DNA of 64,000 bases from Mucilaginibacter jinjuensis (GTDB lineage Bacteria; Bacteroidota; Bacteroidia; Sphingobacteriales; Sphingobacteriaceae). The DNA lies in contig NZ_CP117167.1 in the NCBI RefSeq assembly GCF_028596025.1, positions 3,286,001 to 3,350,000 of the forward strand. Direction: 5' to 3'. The number at the start of each line of letters is the position of its first letter. Within the stretch, counting starts at the first letter, position 1. Positions 55,926 through 64,000 of the stretch are shown piece by piece. A program made the position numbers and the translations under genes. The notes under the pieces are model-generated. The model did no database searches and was not told where the DNA came from. It saw nothing but the letters and a program-made list of their open reading frames with translations.

Positions 55926-57377
55926 ATGAAAAAAACATACTACCCATTATTTTTATTTCTGCTGTTAGTAACTAACAAACTTTTGGCGCAAACTGCTGCC
56001 GATACCGTTAATGGTAACTTAACATTACGCCAATGTGTAGAGTTTGCATTGCGTAACCAACCGGCGGTAAGGCAAGCCGCTATTGACGAGCAGATTAATG
56101 AACGCGACATCCGCATAGGTCTGTCGGGCTGGTTGCCTCAGGTAACAACGAACGGAAGCTATAATTATTACTTTCAAAGTGCGGCACGTACGCTTGCTAC
56201 ATCAGCCGGAAGCGGAACTGGTACAAACACAGGTGGCACGGGAACTGGAACAGGGACGGGGGTAGGCACCGGCACTGGTGGTACAACCGGGGGTACTTCC
56301 GGCACCGGTACTTCAACAACTACACCAACATCTTCAATAGGTGGTATAGCTAAAAACGTAACCAGCGTTACTTTTTCGGCGAGCCAGACTATTTATAATA
56401 ATGATGTATTTCTGGCGGCACGTGCAGCCAAATACTCGAGGTTATACTATAAGGAAGGCACAGAAGTAAGCCAGATTGCCGTGGTAGCCGATGTAAGTAA
56501 ATCATTTTTTGATGTTTTGCTGTCGGAAAGGCAACTGGATATATTAAACGAAGATATTGTAAGGCTGCAACGAAGCCAAAAAGATGCGTTAAGCAGGTAC
56601 CAGGCCGGAGTGTCTGATAAAACAGATTATAAACAGGCAACTATTTCCTTAAACAATTCTATAGCCAGCCGTAAGCAAACGGAAGAAGCCATTAAAAGTA
56701 AAATAGCCTTTTTGAAACAGGTGATGGGTTTACCATCAGAAAAACCATTGAACCTGCAATATGATTCAACCCGATATGTGCAGGAGGCTGTGATTGATAC
56801 CAACCAAACGCTTAATGTAGAAAACCGGGTAGAATATCGACAATTGGCAGCTCAAAAAAACCTGCAGCTTTTAAATGTAAGCTATTACAAATTTGGCTGG
56901 CTGCCTTCATTATCGGCAATAGGCAGCTATAATTTTCTTTATGCAAACGATCATTTTTCCGATCAGTACAACAATAATTTTCCGACATCTTTAGTAGGCC
57001 TAAGTCTGAGTATGCCCATTTTTACCGGCACCAAGCGCCTGCAAAATCTCAGCAAAGCAAGGTTACAAGCCGATAGGACTGACCTTGATATATTAAATAC
57101 CCGGAATGTAATTAACACAGAATATGTGCAGGCAATGGCTGCTTATAAAAGTAATTACACTAATTGGATATTGTTAAAACAGAATGTGGATTTGGCTAAG
57201 GATGTGTACCATGTTGTAGAACTGCAATATCGTGAAGGCATCAAAACTTACCTCGATGTTATTGTAGCACAGTCTGATCTGCGCACAGCAGAGCTGAATT
57301 ATTATAACGCACTCTTTACATTATTATCGAGCAAAATTGATTTGCAAAAGGCATTAGGAATTTTACCAGTAAGATAA
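55926..57377 (+). CDS. TolC-family outer-membrane efflux protein with Gly/Thr-rich loop
   Basis: The 483-residue protein has a signal peptide (FLFLLLVTNKLLAQ) and TolC-family repeats: LTLRQCVEFALRNQPAVRQAA, GWLPQVTTNGSYNYYFQ, then a paired second half with NVENRVEYRQLAAQ and GWLPSLSAIGSYNF. It forms the outer-membrane channel of the tripartite pump whose other genes follow nine bases downstream. Residues about 93-137 are a low-complexity Gly/Thr run placed between the two strands of the first half, where TolC has its outer loop. This insert is not part of the normal family fold. Confidence 0.94.
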   Translation: MKKTYYPLFLFLLLVTNKLLAQTAADTVNGNLTLRQCVEFALRNQPAVRQAAIDEQINERDIRIGLSGWLPQVTTNGSYNYYFQSAARTLATSAGSGTGTNTGGTGTGTGTGVGTGTGGTTGGTSGTGTSTTTPTSSIGGIAKNVTSVTFSASQTIYNNDVFLAARAAKYSRLYYKEGTEVSQIAVVADVSKSFFDVLLSERQLDILNEDIVRLQRSQKDALSRYQAGVSDKTDYKQATISLNNSIASRKQTEEAIKSKIAFLKQVMGLPSEKPLNLQYDSTRYVQEAVIDTNQTLNVENRVEYRQLAAQKNLQLLNVSYYKFGWLPSLSAIGSYNFLYANDHFSDQYNNNFPTSLVGLSLSMPIFTGTKRLQNLSKARLQADRTDLDILNTRNVINTEYVQAMAAYKSNYTNWILLKQNVDLAKDVYHVVELQYREGIKTYLDVIVAQSDLRTAELNYYNALFTLLSSKIDLQKALGILPVR

Positions 57378-57385
57378 TCAACTAT

Positions 57386-58519
57386 ATGAACATAAAATAC
57401 TTAGGTTTAACTACGGCAGTAAGTTTAACATTGCTGGCATCTTGTAAACAAAAAGCACAACAAAATGCCGCACCTCCGGCAACGCCTGTGGCTGTTACCG
57501 AAGCTAAAAAAGCCGATGCCGTTTATTATGATCCTTTTCAGGGCACAGTTGTAGCACTTAATAGTGTGGAGCTGCGCAGCCAGGTAGCCGGATTTATCAC
57601 AGGCATATTTTTTAAAGAAGGCGAGGTGGTGCCGAAGGGAAAAGAGCTTTACGAGATAGACCGCCGCAAATACATAGCCGCTTATGAACAGGCTAAGGCC
57701 AATTTGGAAAGTGCTAATGCCAATCTGGTGAAAGCCCAGAAAGATGCCGATCGCTACTCTTTTCTATTAAAGCAGGATGCAGTTGCGCGCCAGACTTACG
57801 ACCAAGCAGTTGCTGCACTGGCCACTAACCAGGCACAAGTATCAGTTGCTAAAGCAGGTGTATTATCTGCCAAAACAGATCTTTCTTACTCTATTATTAC
57901 TGCTCCATTTACGGGCCGTATCGGTATATCGCAGGTAAAACTGGGTGCACAGGTTACGCCGGGTACTACTTTGTTAAATACCATATCGACAGAAAACCCA
58001 ATTGCTGTTGATATTGTGGTGAACGAGCAGGACCTGCCTCGTTTTTATGCTTACCAGAAAAGCAGCACCGATTCTACTTTTAGGTTACAGCTTTCTGATG
58101 GTACACAATATAATAAGCCGGGCAAAATATTCGCCATCGATCGTGGGGTGAACAACCAAACCGGTAGTATCAAGGTACGTGTGGAGTTTCCTAATGATAA
58201 GGATGTGTTAAAAGATGGTATGAGTGGGGTGTTAAGCGTGCTCAATAATGAATCGGGCGAGCGTGTGCAGATTCCTTATAAAGCAGTAACCGAGCAAATG
58301 GGAGAGTACTTTGTATTTATTGCTACCGATACCGTTGCACATCAGCACAAAGTGATGATAGGCCCACGTATTAAAGACCAGATTGTAATATTACATGGAT
58401 TAAATGCAGGCGATAAAATTATCACCGATGGTTTTCAACGCCTAAAAGACGGTGGAAAAATAACTTTAGGTGCGCCTCAGCAGCAAACTGCTCCAGGAGC
58501 TAAACAACAAGCAAAATAA
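57386..58519 (+). CDS. RND efflux periplasmic adaptor lipoprotein (MFP/HlyD family)
   Basis: The 377-residue protein has a lipoprotein signal (LTLLASC, Cys at about residue 20), then the adaptor layout: VELRSQVAGFITGIFFKEGE and VPKGKELYEIDRRKY in the lipoyl half, a coiled-coil hairpin (YEQAKANLESANANLVKAQK), and the second lipoyl half YSIITAPFTGRIGISQVKLGA. It joins the TolC channel to the RND pump. All three pump genes are in one run, with nine and 26 bases between them. Confidence 0.95.
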   Translation: MNIKYLGLTTAVSLTLLASCKQKAQQNAAPPATPVAVTEAKKADAVYYDPFQGTVVALNSVELRSQVAGFITGIFFKEGEVVPKGKELYEIDRRKYIAAYEQAKANLESANANLVKAQKDADRYSFLLKQDAVARQTYDQAVAALATNQAQVSVAKAGVLSAKTDLSYSIITAPFTGRIGISQVKLGAQVTPGTTLLNTISTENPIAVDIVVNEQDLPRFYAYQKSSTDSTFRLQLSDGTQYNKPGKIFAIDRGVNNQTGSIKVRVEFPNDKDVLKDGMSGVLSVLNNESGERVQIPYKAVTEQMGEYFVFIATDTVAHQHKVMIGPRIKDQIVILHGLNAGDKIITDGFQRLKDGGKITLGAPQQQTAPGAKQQAK

Positions 58520-58545
58520 AATACCGGTAACCAGAATATAAAAAG

Positions 58546-61500
58546 ATGATCGCAGATACCTTTATACGCAGGCCGGTAACAGCTATTGTAATATCGATAG
58601 TGATTGTGGTAGTGGGCTTATTGGCCATGAGCAGTCTGCCGATAGGCCAGTACCCGGAAATTACACCACCAACAGCACAGGTAACAGCAACCTATACAGG
58701 TGCCGATGCCTTGACTGTTGAACAAACAGTAGCCACCCCAATTGAGGTACAGGTTAATGGTACCCCAGGTATGACTTACCTGCAAAGTAACAGCACCAGT
58801 AACGGCCAAATGAGCATGACGGTTAACTTTGAGGTTGGTACCGATATTAATATTGCTGCATTAGATGTGCAAAACCGCGTGGGCATTGCCACACCAACCT
58901 TACCGCAGGAAGTACAGCGTTTGGGCTTAACCGTACGTAAACGTAACCCCAGTATATTAATGCTGGTGGCTATTTATTCGCCAAACGGAAGCCATAACGT
59001 TACTTTCTTAGATAACTATACCAACGTATTCATCAGGGACGCATTATTACGTACCAAAGGTGTGGGCGACGTATTTACCCGTGCCGATGATTTCAGTATG
59101 CGGATCTGGCTTAAACCTGATAAACTGGCTGCATTGGGCATGACGGCAGGCGATGTTACAGCCGCCCTAACCGAGCAAAACGTACAGGTTGCCGCAGGTA
59201 CTGTAGGTGCACCACCGCAAGAGAACGGACAAACCTTCGAGTATACCGTACTCACCAAAGGCCGTTTAGTTGAACCGGCAGAGTTTGAGAATATCATTGT
59301 ACGTACCCAGCCTAATAACGGTGCTATTGTACACCTAAAAGATGTAGCGCGTGTTGAACTGGGTAAATTTAACTACTCTGGTAACTCATTTGTTGATGGT
59401 AAACGTGCCTCATATCTATTGGTTTACCAGGCACCTAACAGTAACTCACTTGCAACTGCCGAAGGCGTTTATGCCACCATGAACGAACTAAAAAAATCAT
59501 TCCCGGCAGGGGTTGATTATGTAGTTCCGTTTGAGTCTGTTACTGTGGTTAAGGTATCGGTAAGCGAGGTGGTAGAAACTTTGGTTATTGCCCTGGTACT
59601 GGTAATTATCGTGGTGTTTTTGTTCCTGCAAAGCTGGCGGGCTACCTTAATTCCTGTTCTGGCAATCCCGGTATCAATTATCGGTACGTTTATATTCTTT
59701 ATACCGCTCAACTTCACCATCAATACGTTAACGCTGTTTGGTTTCGTACTGGCTATTGGTATTGTGGTGGATGATGCCATTGTGGTGGTAGAAGCCGTGC
59801 AGCATTACATTGATGAAGAGAAAATGTCGCCGAGGGAAGCTACCGAACATGCCATGGCCGATATTTCTGCACCAGTTATTGCTATTGCATTAATTTTGGG
59901 TGCGGTGTTCGTGCCGGTAGGGTTTGTGCCCGGTATAGTAGGGCGATTGTATCAACAGTTCGCTATCACTATTGCTATTTCGGTGTTGATTTCAGCTTTT
60001 ATCGCGTTATCATTAACCCCGGCTTTATGTACCTTATTATTAAAGCCACACGATCCTGATAAAAAGAAAAACTTTCTCGATAAGTTCTTCGATAAATTTA
60101 ACGGTTGGTTTGATCGGGTAACGAATAAATACCGTAATGGTGTAGACCATAGTATTAAGCACTACAAACTCGTAGGCATAATCTTGCTGTGTATAATTGT
60201 AGGCGTGGTACTGCTGTTTAAAAGCAAACCATCGGGCTTTATACCTACCGAGGATGACGGCCGGGTTTATATTACTTATGATTTGCCCGAAGCATCATCA
60301 ACCCAACGTACGGTTGAGGTATTGCATCAGATGATGAAAGTACTGGATAGCATACCAGCTGTAGGGCACTACGCTGCATTGGGCGGATTAAACGCGGTTA
60401 ACTTTGCCAGTAAATCAAATAGTGCCACCATATTTGTACAGTTAAAACCATGGGACGAGCGAAAGGAGAAAAAAGATCAGCTATTTGCATTGGTTGGGCA
60501 ATTACAACAAAAACTGGCAAGATTTAAAGAAGCAAACGTAATTGTTATTCCGCCGCCAGCCATTCCTGGTTTGGGTAGTACAGCAGGTTTCTCATTCATT
60601 CTGGAAGAGAAAGAAGCCGGCGGGGATATTAAAAACTTTGAGACGGTAATGCAAAACTTTATAGCGGCAGTTAATAAGCGACCGGAGATTGCCAAGGCAT
60701 TCAGTTTCTTCACGGCACGCACACCTGCATATCAGCTAACTATCGATCGCGAAAAAGCTAAACGTATGGGGGTAACTGTAGCTGATGTTAATACTGCCCT
60801 GCAAACCTACATGGGTAGTGCATACATTAACGACTTTACTATTTATGGCCGAAACTTCCACGTGGTGGCACAGGCTGATACCAACTACCGTACAAATATC
60901 CAGAACATTGGGCAGTACTTTGTACGGAACCAAGCCGGTACGATGGTACCGCTGAGTACCGTAATGTCGTACAAGATCATTGAGAATGCGCCGTTAATTT
61001 CGCATTATAACTTGTTCCGTTCGGCGGAGATTGATGGCAACCCTAAACCGGGCTATAGTAGCGGTGATGCGTTAAATGCCTTGAAGGAAGTTGCTGCGCA
61101 GACATTGCCACAGGGCTATGGTTATGAGTTTTCGGGTTTAAGCCGGGAGGAGATCCTGTCGGGCTCTAAAACCATCTACATATTTATATTGTCCATTGGT
61201 TTCGTATTCCTTTTCCTGGCGGCGTTGTATGAGAGCTGGTCAGTGCCATTCTCTGTATTGCTTGCAGTACCGCTTGGCGCGTTCGGTGCCATTCTGTTCC
61301 TAACATTCAAATCCGAACTCACCAACAACGTGTACGCGCAAATTGGTTTGATAACGCTCATCGGGCTTTCGGCCAAGAACGCGATTTTGATCGTTGAGTT
61401 TGCCAAAGAACGTGTAGATGGTGGGATGGACCTGGAGCAAGCTACGCTTGATGCGGTAAGGTTGCGCTTGCGGCCAATTATCATGACCTCTATGGCCTTT

Positions 61501-61725
61501 ATACTGGGTGTAGCGCCATTACTGATTGCATCTGGTGCTGGTGCCGTAGCGCGGCAAACAATCGGCTGGACGGTGTTTGGCGGCATGCTTGCAGCAACAT
61601 CAATGGCTATATTTATAGTACCTGTGCTGTTTTATGTGATTACCAAGTTTGCCTATGGCGAGAAAAAACTGAAAGAATTACAGGATGCACATAAAGATGA
61701 TGACAAAAAATTCTCGCAGCATTAA
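58546..61725 (+). CDS. RND multidrug efflux transporter (AcrB/MexB, HAE1 type)
   Basis: The 1059-residue protein matches the HAE1 family of proton-driven exporters: start MIADTFIRRPVTAIVISI, PEITPPTAQVTATYTGADA, the proton relay helix GIVVDDAIVVVEAV with two Asp, and GLSAKNAILIVEFAKE in the second half. Length and the two large periplasmic loops agree. With the TolC and MFP genes it should export amphiphilic drugs, bile-like compounds or lipids. The neighbouring sphingolipid genes are on the other strand; no functional link is shown. A terminator follows 27 bases after the stop. Confidence 0.96.
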   Translation: MIADTFIRRPVTAIVISIVIVVVGLLAMSSLPIGQYPEITPPTAQVTATYTGADALTVEQTVATPIEVQVNGTPGMTYLQSNSTSNGQMSMTVNFEVGTDINIAALDVQNRVGIATPTLPQEVQRLGLTVRKRNPSILMLVAIYSPNGSHNVTFLDNYTNVFIRDALLRTKGVGDVFTRADDFSMRIWLKPDKLAALGMTAGDVTAALTEQNVQVAAGTVGAPPQENGQTFEYTVLTKGRLVEPAEFENIIVRTQPNNGAIVHLKDVARVELGKFNYSGNSFVDGKRASYLLVYQAPNSNSLATAEGVYATMNELKKSFPAGVDYVVPFESVTVVKVSVSEVVETLVIALVLVIIVVFLFLQSWRATLIPVLAIPVSIIGTFIFFIPLNFTINTLTLFGFVLAIGIVVDDAIVVVEAVQHYIDEEKMSPREATEHAMADISAPVIAIALILGAVFVPVGFVPGIVGRLYQQFAITIAISVLISAFIALSLTPALCTLLLKPHDPDKKKNFLDKFFDKFNGWFDRVTNKYRNGVDHSIKHYKLVGIILLCIIVGVVLLFKSKPSGFIPTEDDGRVYITYDLPEASSTQRTVEVLHQMMKVLDSIPAVGHYAALGGLNAVNFASKSNSATIFVQLKPWDERKEKKDQLFALVGQLQQKLARFKEANVIVIPPPAIPGLGSTAGFSFILEEKEAGGDIKNFETVMQNFIAAVNKRPEIAKAFSFFTARTPAYQLTIDREKAKRMGVTVADVNTALQTYMGSAYINDFTIYGRNFHVVAQADTNYRTNIQNIGQYFVRNQAGTMVPLSTVMSYKIIENAPLISHYNLFRSAEIDGNPKPGYSSGDALNALKEVAAQTLPQGYGYEFSGLSREEILSGSKTIYIFILSIGFVFLFLAALYESWSVPFSVLLAVPLGAFGAILFLTFKSELTNNVYAQIGLITLIGLSAKNAILIVEFAKERVDGGMDLEQATLDAVRLRLRPIIMTSMAFILGVAPLLIASGAGAVARQTIGWTVFGGMLAATSMAIFIVPVLFYVITKFAYGEKKLKELQDAHKDDDKKFSQH

Positions 61726-62109
61726 TGTAGAAAACGTTATTTGAATAAGATTAAAGGGAAGCATTGCTTCCCTTTTTTTGTATTCTAGGGTGTCATAATT
61801 AGTGATGAAAACCAACCATTATATTCTTATTAGTACACAAAGTGTATCCTAAGTGTTACAATTTTCATTTTGGCACTGGCATGGGTTAACATTATTTTAA
61901 CAAGGCTATTTATTAACGCTTAGTTAAACATGCAGGGAGTATTAAACACCTGTTCTTCAGCTTATAGAAGCTGTTTTTTCAGGATAATATTTATCAGATT
62001 CAGCATGCCTTGAAATGTTAAAATAGCCTTAAAATGGCGTTAATGGCAAAGTATTTGCCCAAGTGGACATGAATAACAATCTAACAATTGTTCACTAAAA
62101 TTAACAGAA
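61726..62109. other. Intergenic region between efflux operon and beta-barrel genes
   Basis: The left end holds the efflux terminator (listed separately). The rest, about 330 bases, is AT-rich and contains no convincing gene; it should carry the promoter for the first beta-barrel gene. Confidence 0.5.
61753..61775 (+). terminator. Rho-independent terminator of the efflux operon
   Basis: AAAGGGAAGC (61753-61762) and GCTTCCCTTT (61766-61775) form a 10-bp stem with a three-base loop, followed by a T run. Confidence 0.9.
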
Positions 62110-62688
62110 ATGAAAATTACAAAAACAACTAAATTGGCAGCAGCGGCTATTGCATTTGCCGGTTTATTATTTACGAACACAACTACTAAAGCTCAATCAA
62201 CCGGTCATGATTCACAAGCATGGCGTTTTGGAATAGGCGTAGAGCCAGGTTTACCTGTAGGTAACATGCGTGATTTTTCACACTTCGCATTAGGTGGTAC
62301 CGCACGTTTACAAAAAGATTTAAACGGTAGCGTATCTGTAATGCTTACATCTGGTTATACAAACTATTTTGCCAGAAATTACGATTTACCAGGTGGTGGT
62401 AAAACCAACTTAAACGATTATGGTATTGTACCGGTAAAAGCTGGTGTTAAAGCCTTTTTTGCTCCACATGCTTACGTAAGTGGCGAAGTTGGTGCCGGTT
62501 TCGAAACCAATGATAATGCTTATAACGGTTACGACAAAGGCACTAAGTTAATTCTGTCACCAGGTATTGGTTACGCCATGTCGGGTTCAGGACTTGATAT
62601 TGGTGTACGTTATGATAACTACTCTGGCGCTAACAGTCCTAACTATGGTCAGGTAGCTTTACGTGTAGCTTACGGCTTTAAACTGTAA
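62110..62688 (+). CDS. Outer-membrane beta-barrel protein, paralogue 1
   Basis: The 192-residue protein has a signal peptide (LAAAAIAFAGLLFTNTTTKAQ) and a small porin-like barrel with alternating strands (WRFGIGVEPGLPVGN, ALGGTARLQKDLNG, YVSGEVGAGFET, LILSPGIGYAMSGS, VALRVAYGFKL, ending in Leu after Phe-Lys). It is a paralogue of the next gene, which has the same length and similar sequence. No specific function is known; such eight-stranded barrels are common in the outer membrane of Bacteroidota. The shared 3' segment is described separately. Confidence 0.85.
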   Translation: MKITKTTKLAAAAIAFAGLLFTNTTTKAQSTGHDSQAWRFGIGVEPGLPVGNMRDFSHFALGGTARLQKDLNGSVSVMLTSGYTNYFARNYDLPGGGKTNLNDYGIVPVKAGVKAFFAPHAYVSGEVGAGFETNDNAYNGYDKGTKLILSPGIGYAMSGSGLDIGVRYDNYSGANSPNYGQVALRVAYGFKL

Positions 62689-62709
62689 ATAAACAATCAC
62701 ATCTTTAAT
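62668..62709 (+). repeat. Direct repeat shared by the two beta-barrel genes (copy 1)
   Basis: A 42-base segment, from the last codons (GCTTACGG...) through the stop to CTTTAAT, is identical at 62668-62709 and 63367-63408. Confidence 0.9.
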
Positions 62710-62710
62710 T

Positions 62711-62747
62711 AAAAAAGGCCTTTCTGGTTATCCGGAAGGCCTTTTTT
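62711..62747 (+). terminator. Terminator after beta-barrel gene 1
   Basis: AAAAAAGGCCTT (62711-62722) pairs with AAGGCCTTTTTT (about 62736-62747), and the right arm continues into a T run. Confidence 0.8.
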
Positions 62748-62808
62748 TGTCAACTAATTTTAGTCAGCAAAACTATTTTCCTTATCATTGCGCCTCTAAA
62801 AAAAATAT

Positions 62809-63387
62809 ATGACCATTAAACAATTATCACGAGTTGCATTTGCAGTTATTGCATTTGCCTGTTTATCTATCTCACAGCATGCTGAAGCACAAGCAAAAGA
62901 TTCTGAAAACACCTGGCGTTTAGGTATTGGCGTAGAGCCAGGATTACCGGTAGGCAATGACATCAGATATGTGTCGCGTTTTTCACTGGGTGGGTCGTTA
63001 AGGTTACAGTATGACGTTAAAGGCCCTGTATCTTTAATGCTAACCTCTGGTTATACTAACTTTTTTGGACGTGAGTTTACACAGTCTATTGCAATAGGAG
63101 GAGGCAAAACTGTTTACAACAATGTAAAGTTTGATAATTACGGTATAATACCTGTAAAAATTGGCGCTAAAATTTTTGCCGGACAAAACCTTTATGTAAG
63201 TGCTGAAGGTGGAGCAGGTTTTGAAACTACAGGTAGCGATAAAAATGTAAAAATGATTTTATCGCCAGGTATTGGGTATGCTACTAATTTTGGCTTAGAC
63301 TTTGGTGCGCGTTACGATTATTATTCTGGCCAAAACGATAATTTTGGTCAGGTTGCTTTACGTATTGCTTACGGCTTTAAACTGTAA
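62809..63387 (+). CDS. Outer-membrane beta-barrel protein, paralogue 2
   Basis: The 192-residue protein has a signal peptide (FAVIAFACLSISQHAEAQ) and a barrel that parallels the previous gene strand for strand (WRLGIGVEPGLPVGND, VSLMLTSGYTNFFGRE, YVSAEGGAGFET, MILSPGIGYATNFGLDFG, VALRIAYGFKL). The two probably arose by tandem duplication. Sequence has diverged most in the loops, where the second copy has a different insert (IGGGKTVYNNVKFDN). Each has its own terminator, so they may be expressed separately. Confidence 0.85.
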   Translation: MTIKQLSRVAFAVIAFACLSISQHAEAQAKDSENTWRLGIGVEPGLPVGNDIRYVSRFSLGGSLRLQYDVKGPVSLMLTSGYTNFFGREFTQSIAIGGGKTVYNNVKFDNYGIIPVKIGAKIFAGQNLYVSAEGGAGFETTGSDKNVKMILSPGIGYATNFGLDFGARYDYYSGQNDNFGQVALRIAYGFKL

Positions 63388-63408
63388 ATAAACAATCACA
63401 TCTTTAAT
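63367..63408 (+). repeat. Direct repeat shared by the two beta-barrel genes (copy 2)
   Basis: Second copy of the 42-base identical 3' segment. Identity extends past the stop codon into non-coding DNA. Confidence 0.9.
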
Positions 63409-63410
63409 AA

Positions 63411-63445
63411 TGCAAGAAGCCCTTCAGTTTGAAGGGCTTCTTGCA
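63411..63445 (+). terminator. 16-bp hairpin after beta-barrel gene 2
   Basis: TGCAAGAAGCCCTTCA (63411-63426) and its complement (63430-63445) form a perfect stem with a three-base loop. It lies between convergent genes and may act in both directions. Confidence 0.75.
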
Positions 63446-63460
63446 TTATACATTGTCCGT

Positions 63461-63484
63461 AGAGACACAATACTTTGTGTCTCT
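63461..63484. repeat. Short palindrome downstream of the aminotransferase gene
   Basis: AGAGACACAA (63461-63470) and TTGTGTCTCT (63475-63484) form a 10-bp stem with a TACT loop. Similar GTAGAGAC-type palindromes are scattered in bacterial genomes. It may also aid termination on the minus strand. Confidence 0.55.
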
Positions 63485-63498
63485 TGTAAAAAGATAGA

Positions 63499-64000
63499 TT
63501 ATTTTAATTTACCTAATGCTTCTTTAATACGTCTTAAAGCTTCTACCAATTTGTCATCAGCAGCAGCGTAAGAGATACGGATTGATTTTGGATCACCAAA
63601 TGAATCACCACCAACAGTAGCTACGTGGCCTTCTTCCAGTAAATAAATGCTCAGATCATCAGCGTCTTTAATGGTCTTACCATTGTAGCTTTTGCCAAAG
63701 AATGAAGTAACATCCGGGAAGAAATAGAAAGCGCCATCAGGCAGGTTGGTTTTAACACCGTCGATATCTTTCAATAAATCATATACCAAACCACGGCGGC
63801 GTTTAAATGCATCGCGCATTTCGTATACCGACTCTAAACCACCCTGATAAGCAGCAGTACCGGCACGTTGGGTGATAGAGCAGGTACCAGAGGTGATCTG
63901 TCCTTGCATTTTATCACAAGCAGCAGCAATTTCACTGTTAGATGCCGTGTAACCGATTCTCCAGCCAGTCATTGCGAAGGCTTTAGAGAAACCATTGATG
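63499..64000 (-). CDS. Class I aminotransferase (aspartate aminotransferase-like), partial
   Basis: The minus-strand frame is open from the right window edge to a stop at 63499, giving the last ~167 residues. The edge itself carries the PLP-lysine motif (NGFSKAFAMTGWRIGY), where the first ATG inside the window (63972) is internal, not a start. Further family signs are GAFYFFPDVTSF and DSFGDPKSIRISYA, with the Arg that binds the alpha-carboxylate. This is the C-terminal half of a pyridoxal phosphate enzyme of fold type I, probably aspartate aminotransferase, acting in the cytoplasm. Substrate specificity is not certain. Confidence 0.9.
   Translation of the reverse strand, partial: INGFSKAFAMTGWRIGYTASNSEIAAACDKMQGQITSGTCSITQRAGTAAYQGGLESVYEMRDAFKRRRGLVYDLLKDIDGVKTNLPDGAFYFFPDVTSFFGKSYNGKTIKDADDLSIYLLEEGHVATVGGDSFGDPKSIRISYAAADDKLVEALRRIKEALGKLK

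Overview
The window looks like a chromosomal segment of a Bacteroidota bacterium, most likely family Sphingobacteriaceae (Mucilaginibacter/Pedobacter-like). Supporting features are a short primary sigma factor lacking region 1.1, type IX secretion surface proteins with a PorP/SprF partner, CarboxypepD_reg/beta-barrel outer-membrane proteins, a bacterial sphingolipid locus, A-rich translation starts without Shine-Dalgarno sequences, and a TTG-N19-TAnnTTT(G)-type promoter candidate. No genus call is possible from the sequence alone.

Layout. 1-6.5 kb is housekeeping: an amino-acid permease (cut by the window edge), RpoD, type II NADH dehydrogenase, an SDR-type reductase, a stand-alone CHC2 zinc finger, a di-heme cytochrome c peroxidase and a periplasmic molybdopterin-binding-like protein. 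6.7-32.8 kb is a long same-strand locus: an atypical LuxR-type regulator followed by an extracellular contractile injection system (eCIS, Afp/PVC/AlgoCIS type). It encodes a Pvc16/DUF4255 tail terminator, one sheath, two tube proteins, a DUF5908 peptide, a LysM hub protein, a VgrG-like spike, a PAAR tip, gp25, two baseplate-J wedge proteins, a 1663-residue tape measure, three unrecognised proteins, an AAA+ ATPase and, as last gene, a catalytically degenerate Y1/RAYT transposase homologue. There are no capsid, packaging or lysis genes and no T6SS membrane complex. The eCIS is the main candidate for an incompletely described system: its payload and fibre genes are not recognisable, its tape measure carries four ~89-residue repeats, and a dead transposase is built into the operon.

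33.0-36.6 kb is a type IX secretion cassette: two secreted beta-rich proteins, a DUF11 protein with a type-B sorting domain, and PorP/SprF. 36.7-45 kb is mixed: a TAT-exported TIM-barrel isomerase, a D-2-hydroxyacid dehydrogenase, a large TonB-type outer-membrane protein, YitT, DUF5655, DinB and CAP-domain proteins, and a TPR protein whose membrane anchor lies in the -1 frame behind an A AAA AAG heptamer.

45.1-55.6 kb, all on the minus strand, encodes an apparently near-complete inositol-sphingolipid pathway in two transcription units. Serine palmitoyltransferase, a GNAT-type ceramide synthase, an SDR-type ceramide reductase and myo-inositol-1-phosphate synthase form the first. A DUF5686 outer-membrane protein, a CDP-alcohol phosphatidyltransferase, a DUF4833 protein, a fatty-acid/sphingolipid hydroxylase and a PAP2-type inositol-phosphorylceramide-synthase-like protein form the second. 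55.9-61.7 kb is a TolC-MFP-RND efflux operon. 62.1-63.4 kb holds two tandem paralogous outer-membrane beta-barrel genes, and the window ends inside a class I aminotransferase gene.
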